A stretch of 64,000 nt of DNA from Lachnospiraceae bacterium (GCA_017444015.1 JAFSXN010000139.1:55562-119561), one strand, 5' to 3'; shown: positions 24,531 to 34,093, counted from the first letter of the stretch. The notes: generated from the sequence alone by a model not told the origin. Program-made: numbers and translations.

Positions 24531-24841
24531 CTTTTTTTCCTTCTCCTGATCTTCAACTCAGCGTCAACCAACAATCTTCCCAGTGGATCGTTTTTACAGG
24601 GCGCCGTAATCTCATCAGGCATTCCTATCGCCAGCATCACTCCCGCGTATATCCCGATCGCAGTCCTGGGATCCCCTTTTTCTACCGCGTACACCGATGT
24701 ACGGCTGATACTTGCCCGTTCGGCCACCATTGTGATCGACAGCCGCCGGCGGAGTCTTGCATATTTTATTTGTTCTCCCAGAGTCGCCAGACGTTTTTTT
24801 GTCTGCGGCATAACTACAAGCTTATTCCTTGGCATGATCAT
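24527..24841 (-). CDS. hipB: HipB-like XRE-family antitoxin/transcription regulator
   Basis: A 104-residue DNA-binding protein with a Xre helix-turn-helix (about residues 20-60: LGEQIKYARLRRRLS, then ERASISRTSVYAVEKGD). In hipBA systems HipB represses the operon and binds HipA. The gene looks intact although its partner is truncated. The start could be ATG 24841 or the third codon. The C-terminus is very basic (LKIRRRKKR). Confidence 0.82.
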   Translation of the reverse strand: MIMPRNKLVVMPQTKKRLATLGEQIKYARLRRRLSITMVAERASISRTSVYAVEKGDPRTAIGIYAGVMLAIGMPDEITAPCKNDPLGRLLVDAELKIRRRKKR

Positions 24842-24879
24842 ACCTCTCTATTGCCTGATAATTTATTCATTAGATACTT

Positions 24880-24903
24880 AAATGTTTGATATCACATACA
24901 TTT
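24880..24903. promoter_or_regulatory. Candidate HipB operator
   Basis: AAATGT and ACATTT are separated by 12 bp just upstream of hipB (39 bp before its start). One more flanking base pair on each side keeps symmetry. The half-sites resemble the ends of the 23-bp units at 13423-13509. HipB-type regulators bind such inverted repeats; assignment here is by position only. Confidence 0.35.
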
Positions 24904-24981
24904 ATCTTACAACATAACCTGCTCCTTTGTAAAGCTATGATAAAATAAAAAGAAGGAAATAACAGCAGGAATGGTTACTAT

Positions 24982-25045
24982 ACTCGCGAACGCAATTAAT
25001 TGCCGTTTTTGATAAAGTAAACGTACTGGAATTGCGTTTGCGAGT
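24982..25045. repeat. 16-bp inverted repeat in gene-poor gap
   Basis: ACTCGCGAACGCAATT (24982-24997) and AATTGCGTTTGCGAGT (25030-25045) are inverted copies with one mismatch, separated by 32 bp. The 659-bp gap 24842-25500 otherwise contains the hipB upstream region and one doubtful small frame. The repeat could be a hairpin or a trace of an excised element. Confidence 0.5.
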
Positions 25046-25206
25046 CCGGTTGATCGGCAACGAAAATCGTTAACCAGTATATCATCAGGAATATTCTGTC
25101 CGTAATAACGGGGCTTTGGAGGGACCGGAAACTTATCCGAAGTTTCAGCGAGGAAAGCGTAATAAAGACAAGGATTTCCCGCGCTGTCCCCGGACAGAAG
25201 ATAAAG

Positions 25207-25419
25207 GTGGTACCGAAACGGACTGATTTAAGAAGGTATCTTTCGGAAATCAGCGCGAAGCCGGATTCCTTGTTTCAGGTAAGGTTTGAAACCGAGGGAA
25301 TGCTGTGCAACGCTTCGATCCCCGGCTCCAAATTTTCAAAGTATGTGGATCAGGATGGGAAACTTAGGGGAGATGCCATCATCGCCGATTGCGGGGCGAC
25401 GCTCATCAGAGGAAAATAA
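25207..25419 (+). CDS. Doubtful small protein of 70 residues
   Basis: A frame of 70 codons starting at GTG 25207 with AAAG but no real ribosome binding site ahead. The frame stays open upstream to 25108. The product has no recognised motif and no membrane segment. Codon composition resembles neighbouring genes, so it might be the tail of a decayed gene rather than a functional small gene. Confidence 0.3.
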   Translation: MVPKRTDLRRYLSEISAKPDSLFQVRFETEGMLCNASIPGSKFSKYVDQDGKLRGDAIIADCGATLIRGK

Positions 25420-25500
25420 GCATACAAAACCACTCAAATATGGTATCATAAAGGATAACATAGAAAGAACTACGGTCAGGAGCAGAAAGAGGCAGTAAGC

Positions 25501-26484
25501 ATGAATAAGACCAAAGATGAAAACGAATTGCGGAGGTTAGCCGGAAACGCGATCCGGAGCCTCTATCAGATCATTCTCTTCGTTCAGGGCGATACGATGG
25601 AGTATCGGATCCTTGATCAGAATAAGGAACTTCGGAGTATCTCTGATGAGGCAGGGGATTTTTTTGAATTTCGTGAGAATATGATCGATAACGTTCATCC
25701 TCAGGAGCGGGAGCTGTTTGCTGAGAGCACAGAACCGTCCGCTTTATTGGACATATTATCCGGAGAGGTTTATTTTTCCTTCGATTGCAGGCTTCGTCAT
25801 ACGGACAGAAAATACTACTGGTCCCGGGTAACGCTCTGCAATGCCGATAAGGAGGACAGCTCTGAGGGAAATGACTTCCTGCTGCTTTTGCAGGACATCC
25901 ATGCTGTAAAGACCGCTGCTCTGTTTGAGGAACGGGAGCAGAGAGAGATCTTTTTACAGCTTCAAAAGAACTATGACCGGCTGTATGAGGAAAATATGAC
26001 CGACGCGCAGACCGGCTGCTATAACCGAAAGGGCCTCCAGTACCATACTGAAAAGACCCTTCAGGAGATCGAGCGTACCGGAAAGTATCTCTTTGTCTGT
26101 GTGGCGGATTTAAACGGGTTGAAATATCTGAACGATACCTATGGCCATACCGCGGGAGATGAAGCGATCGCGGCGGTTTCCGGGGAACTTCGAAAGGCCT
26201 CGCCGGAGGGTGCCTGCATCGTTCGGACCGGCGGCGATGAGTTTCTTATTATGGCCGCTCTCGACAAAGACAGCAATGAACCGCAGTCCATCGAGGGAAA
26301 AGTGGATGAGGGGCTCCGGCTCTATAATGAGAAAAATGCCAGACCCTTTACGATCGGCGCGAGCCTTGGATGGGTCTTCGCCCCGCTGACAGACGGATCA
26401 AAGGAGCTTGATCAGCTGATCGAGGAAGCGGATGCCAGAATGTATGAGCAGAGAAAGAAGAGGGATCTGCACCGGAGGGGATGA
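25501..26484 (+). CDS. PAS-like/GGDEF diguanylate cyclase
   Basis: A 327-residue soluble protein. The N-terminal half (about 1-140) resembles a PAS sensor (NVHPQERELFAEST, then a beta-hairpin with FDCRLRHTDRKYYW). A short coiled linker leads to a GGDEF domain with DAQTGCYNRKGL, ADLNGLKYLNDTYGHTAGDEAI and an intact TGGDEF (GGDEF at 244-248). The domain should make c-di-GMP from two GTP. The RxxD inhibitory site normally five residues ahead of GGDEF is absent, so product inhibition at that site is not expected. No membrane anchor. Start ATG 25501 follows GAGGCAG. Confidence 0.9.
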   Translation: MNKTKDENELRRLAGNAIRSLYQIILFVQGDTMEYRILDQNKELRSISDEAGDFFEFRENMIDNVHPQERELFAESTEPSALLDILSGEVYFSFDCRLRHTDRKYYWSRVTLCNADKEDSSEGNDFLLLLQDIHAVKTAALFEEREQREIFLQLQKNYDRLYEENMTDAQTGCYNRKGLQYHTEKTLQEIERTGKYLFVCVADLNGLKYLNDTYGHTAGDEAIAAVSGELRKASPEGACIVRTGGDEFLIMAALDKDSNEPQSIEGKVDEGLRLYNEKNARPFTIGASLGWVFAPLTDGSKELDQLIEEADARMYEQRKKRDLHRRG

Positions 26485-26600
26485 TATTTTTCGGTTTTTT
26501 TGTTATACTGGTATGGTCTGTCAGGGCAGATCAGTATATTCTATAGAAAGCAGCTGTTCATTGGCCCAGGGCTGTGAACAGCGAAAGAGGAGGCACTGAG

Positions 26601-27837
26601 ATGCAGACGAATGATAATTCGGTCTATGCGACTGCTTTACAGTTAAGCGGAAGAAGTAAAGAGGCGACCCCGGAGATCGTTATCCTCGGGTATGCCAAGC
26701 TGCTGTCCATGGATGAAAAGCAGGTGGAGGCTCTGATCTCCAAGGACGCGCTTGAGGATCTCGAGTCAGCGCACCAATGGTTCGCCAGGCATAAACTATG
26801 CTTGCCAAGGCTCTTGCTGGAGAATCAGGAGTCAATTTCCTTCAGGCTACGGCAGCCGGATTTCAGAATAAGTATGTCGGTGAGAGCGAAGAGAACATTC
26901 GTCGGTTGTTCCAAAGGGCAAAAAGCTTTGTTTTGTCCTGGCTGCGACAAATTACGACGCAGGGGTTGAGCGAAGCGGGATCGCGCCTTTAGATGAAGCG
27001 CTGCTTCGGCGATTTGACAGAAGGATCCAGGTAGATCTGCCTAAGGAAAGCGAGCGGAAGGAATACATCTTAAGGATGCGGACGAAAAAGCATATGGAGG
27101 GGATCTCGGAAGCTGCGGCGCAGAGCATCGCTGAGCGGACGACCGGACAGAGCCTTGCGATCCTGGAAAATGTTCTGGATTTAGCTTTCAGACAGGCCAC
27201 CGACGAAGGGCGACCGGCGACCGACGACGATCTGTATACGGTCCTGGAAACGTATCTTTACGGAGAAAAGAAGGAATGGACACAGGAGTATTATCAGAGT
27301 GTCGCTATCCATGAAACTGGGCATGCATATGTATCTTATCTGAGCGGTGATAAACCGACGTATATCACGCTGGAATCCCGGGGCAGCTTCGGAGGGTATA
27401 TGCAGTACGCAAATTCGGAGAATACGCCGAGTCGTACGAAGGGTGAGCTTCTGGGACGGATCCGTACCTCCCTTGCGGGGCGGGCTGCTGAGCAGGTATT
27501 CTTTCAGGAGAAGGAAGCGATCAATACCGGGGCATCGAGCGACCTGGAGCATGCGACAGACTATGCGTTTCAGATCCTGTGCACATACGGTATGGCGGAC
27601 AGACTGGTCGTCCTGAATCGTCAGGAGGTCCTGTCTTCGCCCCTGGCATCGGACTATATTAAAAAGGTCAACGATATCCTTACGGAAGAATACAAAAATA
27701 CGATCGCGATCATCGAGGAGGGAAAGGATAAGATCCGGGAGATCGCGGATGTTTTATTGAAAGAAAACCGTCTGACCGGGGCGCAGTTTGAAGCGCTCAT
27801 GGAAGGAAAAAGCACAGAGACAAAGGAGGAAAAATAG
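26601..27837 (+). pseudogene. Decayed FtsH-like AAA+ zinc metalloprotease gene
   Basis: Three pieces in three frames add up to one FtsH-type protein. From ATG 26601 (GAGGAGG ahead) an N-terminal piece runs to about 26770. A second frame from about 26790 reads TMLAKALAGESGVNFLQA and SEENIRRLFQRA, but the P-loop is broken by a stop just before Thr. A third frame from about 26935 reads VLAATNYDAG and ALLRRFDRRI and continues to 27837, including the protease motif HETGH (zinc ligands). The Walker B region and about 60 residues are missing between pieces two and three. A proteolytic fragment from ATG 27076 (253 residues) could still be made, but without an ATPase. Confidence 0.8.
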
Positions 27838-29835
27838 TTGGGAACCTATAATAAACGGATCCGGCCGGAGGAGCGTCCGGTCTTTCCGAAGAGAGCGATC
27901 GTTACGGGAGGGATGCCCTATGGCAATAAAACCCTGCATTTCGGACATATCGGCGGGATGTATGTCCATGCGGATGTCTTTGCCAGGTTTTTAAGAGACC
28001 GGATCGGGAAGGAGAACGTGGTCTTTGTTTCCGGAACGGACTGCTACGGGTCGCCGGCTCTGGAGAGCTACCGGAAGCTGACGGAGGAAGGATATGACAA
28101 GCCGATCGAGGAGTATGTCCGGGGAAACCACGAAAAGCAGAAGGAGACCCTTAAGGATTATAAGATCAGCCTGGATTTTTTCGGCGCTTCGGGGCTCGAT
28201 GAAGCGGCAAAGATGCATAACAAGGTCTCCGAGGAGATCTTTGAAACCTTATATGAAAAGGGCTGTCTGGAAAAGCTTTCGACGCCGCAGTTTTATGATG
28301 AGGAGTTCGGTGTGTTTTTAAACGGCAGGCAGGTAGAGGGAAAGTGTCCCTTTGAAGGCTGCCAGTCGGAGAAGGCCTACGCGGATGAGTGCTCCTTAGG
28401 CCACCAGTTTATGCCCAGCGAGCTGATCGATCCGGTCAGTGTGCTTTCCGGGAAGAAGCCTTCGTTTCGGAATGTGACAAACTGGTATTATAAGTTAGAG
28501 AACGACCTTGATTTTATGAAGGAATATGTCGAGGACTTAAAGCGGAATACCAATACGAGAAAATTTGAGCTGACGGTCATCGAGGACTTTTTAAATAAGC
28601 CCCTGGTGCATATCCCGAAGAAGTTTTTGGAGGGAAAGGATCAGGAGGCGATCTTAAAGAGCCTTCCGAAGCATGAGCTTGTTGACGAGGAAAAGCGGAA
28701 GTCGCTGATGTGTATATTTGAATCTCTTGAGGACCGGGACGAGGCAAAGAAGCTCCTCGAAAAAGAGGGTGTGCATTTTACGGCGGGAAAGACTCTGGTA
28801 CCCTTCCGACTTACCGGAAACGTTGAGTGGGGCGTTCCCGTGCCCGAGAAGGAGGATACGAAAGACCTGACCTTCTGGGTATGGCCGGAATCCCTCTGGG
28901 CTCCCATCTCCTTTACGAGAACCTACTTTAAGCAGAAGGGTCTTCCCGATGATGAGTGGCAGAGGTGGTGGAACGACGACGAGGCCCAGGTCTACCAGTT
29001 TATCGGTGAGGATAATATCTATTTCTACTCGATCGCTCAGACCGGTATGTGGAACGCGCTGGGAAATCTGAAGCAGTCCCATATCGTAGCGAACCGCCAT
29101 ATCCTCTTTATGGATACGAAGGCAAGCTCGAGCTCCGCGATCAAGCCTCCCATGGCGGACGAGCTGCTTGCGCATTATTCGGCGGACCAGCTTCGGATGC
29201 ACTTTATCAGTCTCGGTCTGAACAATAAGAGTACCGGCTTCAAGCCTCAGGTCTATATGCCGGAGAACGAACGGCAGGGCGCGGATATGGTCGTTAAGGA
29301 GGGGAATCTTCTGACGAATGTGTATAACCGCCTGATCCGATCCTGCTTCTATACCGTACAGAACAAGTTTGAGGGTAAGCTGCCGGAGGGCGAGATCTCG
29401 GAGGATGTCCTGGAGTTTGCCGGGAAGAAGGCGATGGAATATGAGCGCTTTATGTATAACCAGGAGTTCCACCGGATCTCTTACGTACTGGATGAATATA
29501 TCCGCGAAACGAACAAGCGCTGGGCCGCTCAGAGCAGAGAGGCGGATAAGAATGACGATATGGAGCTGTGGAAGCAGCTGCTGATTGATACCTTCTATTC
29601 CTGCAAGGTTATGGCGGTACTGCTTCATCCGCTTGCGCCGGATGGGTGTGAAATGTTTCGGGAGTATATGAACATCGATGAGAGGCTGTTTTCCTGGGAT
29701 TATATTCTGGAGCCGCTTAGCGCCTATATTCCGGATTTTTCTACTCATACCTTAAAGTTTTTAGAGCCCAGGGTGGACTTCTTTAAGAAGCCTTTGTGGC
29801 AGCTCGAAGGGGCGGCAGAAGGCGGGCAGGAGTAA
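27838..29835 (+). CDS. Methionyl-tRNA synthetase-like class I tRNA ligase
   Basis: A 665-residue class I synthetase with MetRS architecture. It has the HIGH equivalent HFGHIGG (His34-Gly40), a zinc-knuckle-like region with CPFEGCQ, a W-rich catalytic segment and a helical anticodon-binding domain. The KMSKS loop reads KASSS from Lys428, an unusual form that keeps the first lysine but not the second. The start is TTG 27838 with AAAGGAGG seven bases ahead, one base after the stop of the decayed protease gene. It might be the housekeeping enzyme or a paralogue; the altered loop makes me favour a second lineage. Confidence 0.85.
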   Translation: MGTYNKRIRPEERPVFPKRAIVTGGMPYGNKTLHFGHIGGMYVHADVFARFLRDRIGKENVVFVSGTDCYGSPALESYRKLTEEGYDKPIEEYVRGNHEKQKETLKDYKISLDFFGASGLDEAAKMHNKVSEEIFETLYEKGCLEKLSTPQFYDEEFGVFLNGRQVEGKCPFEGCQSEKAYADECSLGHQFMPSELIDPVSVLSGKKPSFRNVTNWYYKLENDLDFMKEYVEDLKRNTNTRKFELTVIEDFLNKPLVHIPKKFLEGKDQEAILKSLPKHELVDEEKRKSLMCIFESLEDRDEAKKLLEKEGVHFTAGKTLVPFRLTGNVEWGVPVPEKEDTKDLTFWVWPESLWAPISFTRTYFKQKGLPDDEWQRWWNDDEAQVYQFIGEDNIYFYSIAQTGMWNALGNLKQSHIVANRHILFMDTKASSSSAIKPPMADELLAHYSADQLRMHFISLGLNNKSTGFKPQVYMPENERQGADMVVKEGNLLTNVYNRLIRSCFYTVQNKFEGKLPEGEISEDVLEFAGKKAMEYERFMYNQEFHRISYVLDEYIRETNKRWAAQSREADKNDDMELWKQLLIDTFYSCKVMAVLLHPLAPDGCEMFREYMNIDERLFSWDYILEPLSAYIPDFSTHTLKFLEPRVDFFKKPLWQLEGAAEGGQE

Positions 29836-29838
29836 GCT

Positions 29839-31458
29839 ATGGAAACTTTTCAGGGCTTTCCTGTCTTCGGTGGGATCGCCGAGGGCAATATCTTATATTT
29901 TCCGAAGGACCGGCACAACACGGTCTGTATCCGCGTCAGCAACCCGGAAAAGGAGGTAGAGCGCTACGACAGTGCCTGTAAGAGGATCGCGGACCGTCTG
30001 GAGCAGCTCTATGAGAAGGCGCTTAACGAGTTCGGAGAGAGCAAGGCAAAGATCCTTGATATCTACCGGCTGATCGTGATGGACAGCGAGTTTACCGAAA
30101 ATGTCCGAACCATGATCCGGGAGAAGCGGGTCAATGCCGAGTACGCGGTCTCCTATGCGGCGGATGAGCTCTGTGACCGCTTCTTAAGCTTCGGGGATGA
30201 GTATATGCGTGTCCGGACGTCCGATATCCGGGACATATCCGGAAATATCATCGACCTGTTAAACGGGGATACGGCGGACCGGGTCGCGGCCTTAAAGGAG
30301 CCGGTTATTATCGTTGCGGATGAGCTTTCTCCGAGCGAGACCATCCGGATCGACAAAAGCAAGGTCCTTGCCATCGTTACGAAGCAGGGCTCGACTCTTT
30401 CGCATACCGCCATTCTTGCAAAGACCATGAATATCCCCGCGGTTATCGGGGCCCCGATCCGGAAGAACTGGAACGGGAGACCGGCGATCATCGACGGCTA
30501 TACCGGACAGATCTACCTCGAGCCGGATGACGAAACGGAGAAGAGGTATGCCGATAAGCGGACCCAGGCGGAGGATATCCAAAAGCACTATTCCGCCCTG
30601 AAGGAAAAGGATGATATCACAAGGGGCGGAAGACGGGTCTTTCTCTATGCCAATATCAGCGATCTCTCCGATGTGGAGGGAGTACTGGAGAATAACGCGG
30701 CGGGGATCGGGCTGTTTCGAAGCGAGTTTATGTATCTGAAATCCAGTACCTATCCCACGGAGGAGGAGCTGTTTGAGGTTTACAGACAGGTCGCTGAGCG
30801 GATGAAGGGTAAAGAAGTCGTGATCAGGACCTGTGATATGGGCGGGGACAAGTTGCCGAAGTATATCCGGATCCCGAAGGAAAACAATCCGGCCATGGGC
30901 TTTCGGGGGATCCGCCTGGCGCTTGACAGGCAGGAGATGTTTACGACCCAGCTTCGGGCGATCTATCGGGCCAGCGCCTACGGCAATGTTTCGGTCCTCT
31001 ATCCGCTGATCATTTCTGTGGATGAGGTCCAGAGCGTCAAAAAGCTGACAGAGGAGGTCATGGAAGAGTTGGAGAGGGATAAGATCCCCTTCGGACGGGT
31101 TCGGCAGGGGGTGATGATCGAAACGCCTGCCGCGGCGGTGATCTCCGACCTTCTGGCGCAGGAGTGCGATTTCTTAAGTATCGGGACCAATGACCTGACG
31201 CAGTACACTCTGGCCGCGGACCGGGAGAATGAGAAGATCGACAAGTATTATGATATCGACCACCCGGCGATCTTTCGGCTGATCAGGATGATCGTGGATA
31301 ACGGACACCGCTTCGGAAAACGGGTCACGATCTGCGGAGAGCTGGGAGCGGATGTCAACTATACCAATCAGTTTATCAAGATGGGGGTCGACGGCCTGTC
31401 GGTTTCGGTACCATATATCCTTCAGGTCAGAGATACGATCGTAAACAGTGAATTATAA
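29839..31458 (+). CDS. ptsI: PTS enzyme I (PEP-protein phosphotransferase)
   Basis: A 539-residue cytoplasmic enzyme that transfers phosphate from PEP to HPr. The swivelling domain carries the active histidine in GSTLSHTAILAK at His189, the same number as in E. coli. The C-terminal PEP-binding barrel shows GIGLFRSEFMY, CDMGGDKLPKY, GFRGIRLAL, GTNDLTQYTLA and CGELGAD with the catalytic cysteine. Length is slightly below the usual 570. It starts three bases after the synthetase gene, and no HPr gene is nearby. Confidence 0.95.
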   Translation: METFQGFPVFGGIAEGNILYFPKDRHNTVCIRVSNPEKEVERYDSACKRIADRLEQLYEKALNEFGESKAKILDIYRLIVMDSEFTENVRTMIREKRVNAEYAVSYAADELCDRFLSFGDEYMRVRTSDIRDISGNIIDLLNGDTADRVAALKEPVIIVADELSPSETIRIDKSKVLAIVTKQGSTLSHTAILAKTMNIPAVIGAPIRKNWNGRPAIIDGYTGQIYLEPDDETEKRYADKRTQAEDIQKHYSALKEKDDITRGGRRVFLYANISDLSDVEGVLENNAAGIGLFRSEFMYLKSSTYPTEEELFEVYRQVAERMKGKEVVIRTCDMGGDKLPKYIRIPKENNPAMGFRGIRLALDRQEMFTTQLRAIYRASAYGNVSVLYPLIISVDEVQSVKKLTEEVMEELERDKIPFGRVRQGVMIETPAAAVISDLLAQECDFLSIGTNDLTQYTLAADRENEKIDKYYDIDHPAIFRLIRMIVDNGHRFGKRVTICGELGADVNYTNQFIKMGVDGLSVSVPYILQVRDTIVNSEL

Positions 31459-31470
31459 AGGATACATAAA

Positions 31471-31527
31471 AAACAGACAGTCCATAAGGTCCGAGCTAAA
31501 AAGATCCGGGGGCTGTCTGTTCTTTTA
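31471..31527. terminator. Bidirectional terminator between ptsI and azlD
   Basis: AAACAGACAG(T)CC near 31471-31483 pairs with GGCTGTCTGT (31511-31520). A T-run follows on the plus strand and an A-run precedes it, so it can serve both convergent units. The azlD stop codon lies in its 3' flank. Confidence 0.6.
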
Positions 31528-31827
31528 TAGAAACAATTCAAGCACAAAAACTACGGCGCAGGAGAGGACGGAGACCGGCAGTAAGGGCAGTCCGAACCAC
31601 GCAAGAAGGATTCCTGCGATAAAGGCGGCGGCACCGGAAATCACGGAGCCGGTCGCGGACAGGATCGCGGGAAAGGTCATGACAGCCAGCGTAACATAGG
31701 GCACATAGTATAAAAAGGACCGGATGACCGGATTTTTGATCTCCCGGCGAATCAGTGTCAGGGGCAATACGCGGATCAGATAGGTGACAAGCGCCATGAT
31801 CAGAACATAAATAACGGCGTTATGCAT
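31525..31827 (-). CDS. AzlD-like branched-chain amino acid transport subunit
   Basis: A 100-residue protein with about four hydrophobic helices and the characteristic TYLIRVLPLTLI near residue 15. In the AzlCD pair it works with AzlC in export of branched-chain amino acids and their analogues. It overlaps AzlC by eight bases. Confidence 0.9.
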   Translation of the reverse strand: MHNAVIYVLIMALVTYLIRVLPLTLIRREIKNPVIRSFLYYVPYVTLAVMTFPAILSATGSVISGAAAFIAGILLAWFGLPLLPVSVLSCAVVFVLELFL

Positions 31828-32593
31828 TGCTCTGTTCCTCCCTTCGGTTCAATATTTCACTGCTTTCCATCTCAGGCTGTTTTGCCTCTTCTTCCGTATC
31901 TTTTACCGGGAAAAGGAGAGCGGCGCCAAGGGACAGAGCGACGGTCAGGATAATGACGCGAAAGCCCGAGCCGATGCCTGAAAATGGCGGGACATAAGTA
32001 AACAGGGCGCTTGCGAGCATGGATACGACGATGAGTCCAAGAAGGATCCGGCTCTTTTTAGCGGGCGGGATGATGATCGCGATGAACATCCCGTAGAGGC
32101 CGACACTGAGAGCGGTAACGACGTTTGCGGGAAGCAGGTTTCCCATCACGACCCCGAGGCAGGTCCCGAGAGTCCAGCCCGGAGCGGCCACCGCGTACGC
32201 CCCGAGAGAGTAGAAGATATTGAGCCTTCCCGGAAAGGCGACGGAGATCGCAAAGATCTCATCCGTGATCGTAAGGCCGAGGACCAGGCGCTTGATCAGT
32301 GAAGTATCCGCAGGGATCTTCTGGCTCAGGACGCAGGACATCAGCATATACCTGGCGTTGATGACAAATTCCATAATAGCAAGCTCTAAAAGGCCCGCGG
32401 AGGCGGCGATCAGGGTAAAGCCCGCAAACTCGCCTGCGCTTGCCATACAGAGAAGACTTGCAAGCGAAGCAAGCGGGGCCGATAGCCCCGCGTTTTTTGC
32501 CGCGATCCCAAGAGAAAAGGATACCGCGAGGTATCCTAAGGCGATGGGAACGCCGTTTCGCATTCCTCTGAGAAAATCCTGTCGATTATCCAT
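31820..32593 (-). CDS. AzlC-like branched-chain amino acid exporter subunit
   Basis: A 257-residue membrane protein of the AzlC family, with GMRNGVPIALGYLAVSFSLGIAAKNAGLS at the N-terminus (shown in the reading from 32565 downwards) and eight or so helices. It has an unusual hydrophilic tail of about 30 residues rich in Glu. It starts five bases after the radical SAM gene, so the three minus-strand genes are an operon. Confidence 0.9.
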   Translation of the reverse strand: MDNRQDFLRGMRNGVPIALGYLAVSFSLGIAAKNAGLSAPLASLASLLCMASAGEFAGFTLIAASAGLLELAIMEFVINARYMLMSCVLSQKIPADTSLIKRLVLGLTITDEIFAISVAFPGRLNIFYSLGAYAVAAPGWTLGTCLGVVMGNLLPANVVTALSVGLYGMFIAIIIPPAKKSRILLGLIVVSMLASALFTYVPPFSGIGSGFRVIILTVALSLGAALLFPVKDTEEEAKQPEMESSEILNRREEQSNA

Positions 32594-32598
32594 AATAC

Positions 32599-34041
32599 TT
32601 ATTTAAATAAATTCACCACCAGCTTGATCCCGTACTTTGCGTAGTTGACGAAAACGCCGGGATGGGTCACGGTCTCGCCCATCTTTTTTAAGATATACTT
32701 CGGGCGGAGATAGAAGGAGAGCAGGATATCCCGTCTGAGCTTCATCAGCTCGTCGACGGTCAGGTATTTCGTCCCCTTCATACTGGAGTGGAAGAAATCC
32801 GATCCCAACACCGATTCCGCTAAAAGATCGTTTTCCTTGCAGACCTCGTAGAGAGGAGTCCCGTAGAACGGAAGAGCGATGGTGACCTCGATAAAATCGG
32901 GATCGGCCTTCATAATCAGCTTCTTGGTCTGCATGATATGCGCCTTCGTTTCCCAGGGGAAGCCGATGACAAAGAAGCCCCAGAACGGAAGTCCGATCTC
33001 GTGGCACCATTTGGCGGCCTGCAGATTCTCTTCGACGGTCGTACCCTTGCGAATCAGGGAAAGGATCTCGTCGGACCCGGACTCGAAGCCGAAGGCTACA
33101 AGGAAGCAGCCCGCGTCCTTCATCAGCTGAAGGGTTTCCTTCGAAAGCGGGCGGACCCTCGAGTTAGCCGTAAACTGGATCTTTCCGTTCAGCGGAGAGT
33201 CGATGATGAGCTGACACATCTCCCTGACCCATTTTTCATTGATCGTAAAGGTATCCGCTTTAAAAAAGAAATTCCTGATCCCGTGCTGCTCATAGCACTC
33301 GGTCATCTCCGCAAGGACATTTGCAGGAGAGCGGAAGCGGACCCGCTTTCCGGAGATCTCCGGTGTCAGGCAGAATACGCAGTTGGAGGGACAGCCCCTT
33401 GCTGTCTGGATCGTCGCCATAGGCTCGTCGGTATCCGGACGCTTGTACAGGGCATTGTTCATAAGCTGCCTTGCCGGGAAAGGCTGATCGTCCAGGTTTT
33501 CTCCCCAGGTATGGAAGGCGGTCGGAACAAGTTTTCCGGTTTCGTCCCGGTAGAGGATCGAAAGCACCTCTTCGATCTTTCCCTCTCCCCGAAGCGCGAA
33601 CTTCGCGACCTGTCCGATAGCAAAATCCACCTCGCCGCCGATTAGATAGTCGACGTGGGAGAGATCCAGAAGATCCAACATCGCCTGCTCGGGAGCGTAG
33701 AAGAGAGCGCCCTTAAGAACGACGACGGGATTATATTTATCCTTCAGGGTATTGATGAGCTTCAGATCGTCAAAGATCGTCGTATTGGTTATGCTCATCA
33801 TAATGAGGTCCGGCTGAAACTCTTCAAAATCATGGGTGAGGTCGTCCATGGTGGCTCCCTCGGTCTGATAATCTCTGAGCTTTACCTCAAAGCCTTCCTT
33901 TAGAAGAATTGCCGCCGCGTAGCCGAGATCGTTGCAGGCGCGCATAGCCTGGGCGGAGCCGTCGTCAACGTTCTGCTGGCAGCGGTCCTCGCCTCTCTGA
34001 AACAGAGCTCCGGGCGGGTAGAACAGTAATACCTTATCCAT
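32599..34041 (-). CDS. B12-binding-like radical SAM protein
   Basis: A 480-residue enzyme. Residues about 30-150 have the Rossmann-type B12-binding layout (PDLIMMSITNTT), though the cobalamin-ligating DxHxxG motif is not seen. The radical SAM core has Cys217, Cys221 and Cys224 in ARGCPSNCVFC for the [4Fe-4S] cluster, and GFESGSDEIL is the SAM-binding strand. This is the class B methyltransferase or cyclisation family, acting on unknown substrates. GAGAGGA precedes the start at 34041. No precursor peptide was seen nearby. Confidence 0.9.
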   Translation of the reverse strand: MDKVLLFYPPGALFQRGEDRCQQNVDDGSAQAMRACNDLGYAAAILLKEGFEVKLRDYQTEGATMDDLTHDFEEFQPDLIMMSITNTTIFDDLKLINTLKDKYNPVVVLKGALFYAPEQAMLDLLDLSHVDYLIGGEVDFAIGQVAKFALRGEGKIEEVLSILYRDETGKLVPTAFHTWGENLDDQPFPARQLMNNALYKRPDTDEPMATIQTARGCPSNCVFCLTPEISGKRVRFRSPANVLAEMTECYEQHGIRNFFFKADTFTINEKWVREMCQLIIDSPLNGKIQFTANSRVRPLSKETLQLMKDAGCFLVAFGFESGSDEILSLIRKGTTVEENLQAAKWCHEIGLPFWGFFVIGFPWETKAHIMQTKKLIMKADPDFIEVTIALPFYGTPLYEVCKENDLLAESVLGSDFFHSSMKGTKYLTVDELMKLRRDILLSFYLRPKYILKKMGETVTHPGVFVNYAKYGIKLVVNLFK

Positions 34042-34093
34042 TTTTATAATCCTCTCAACAAAGAAATCTGAAAACTAAAAAACAATCTCCCTA

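Noticed and set aside
28654-29748. 364-codon frame on the minus strand
   Set aside because: Antisense to the synthetase gene, whose own protein is clearly conserved.
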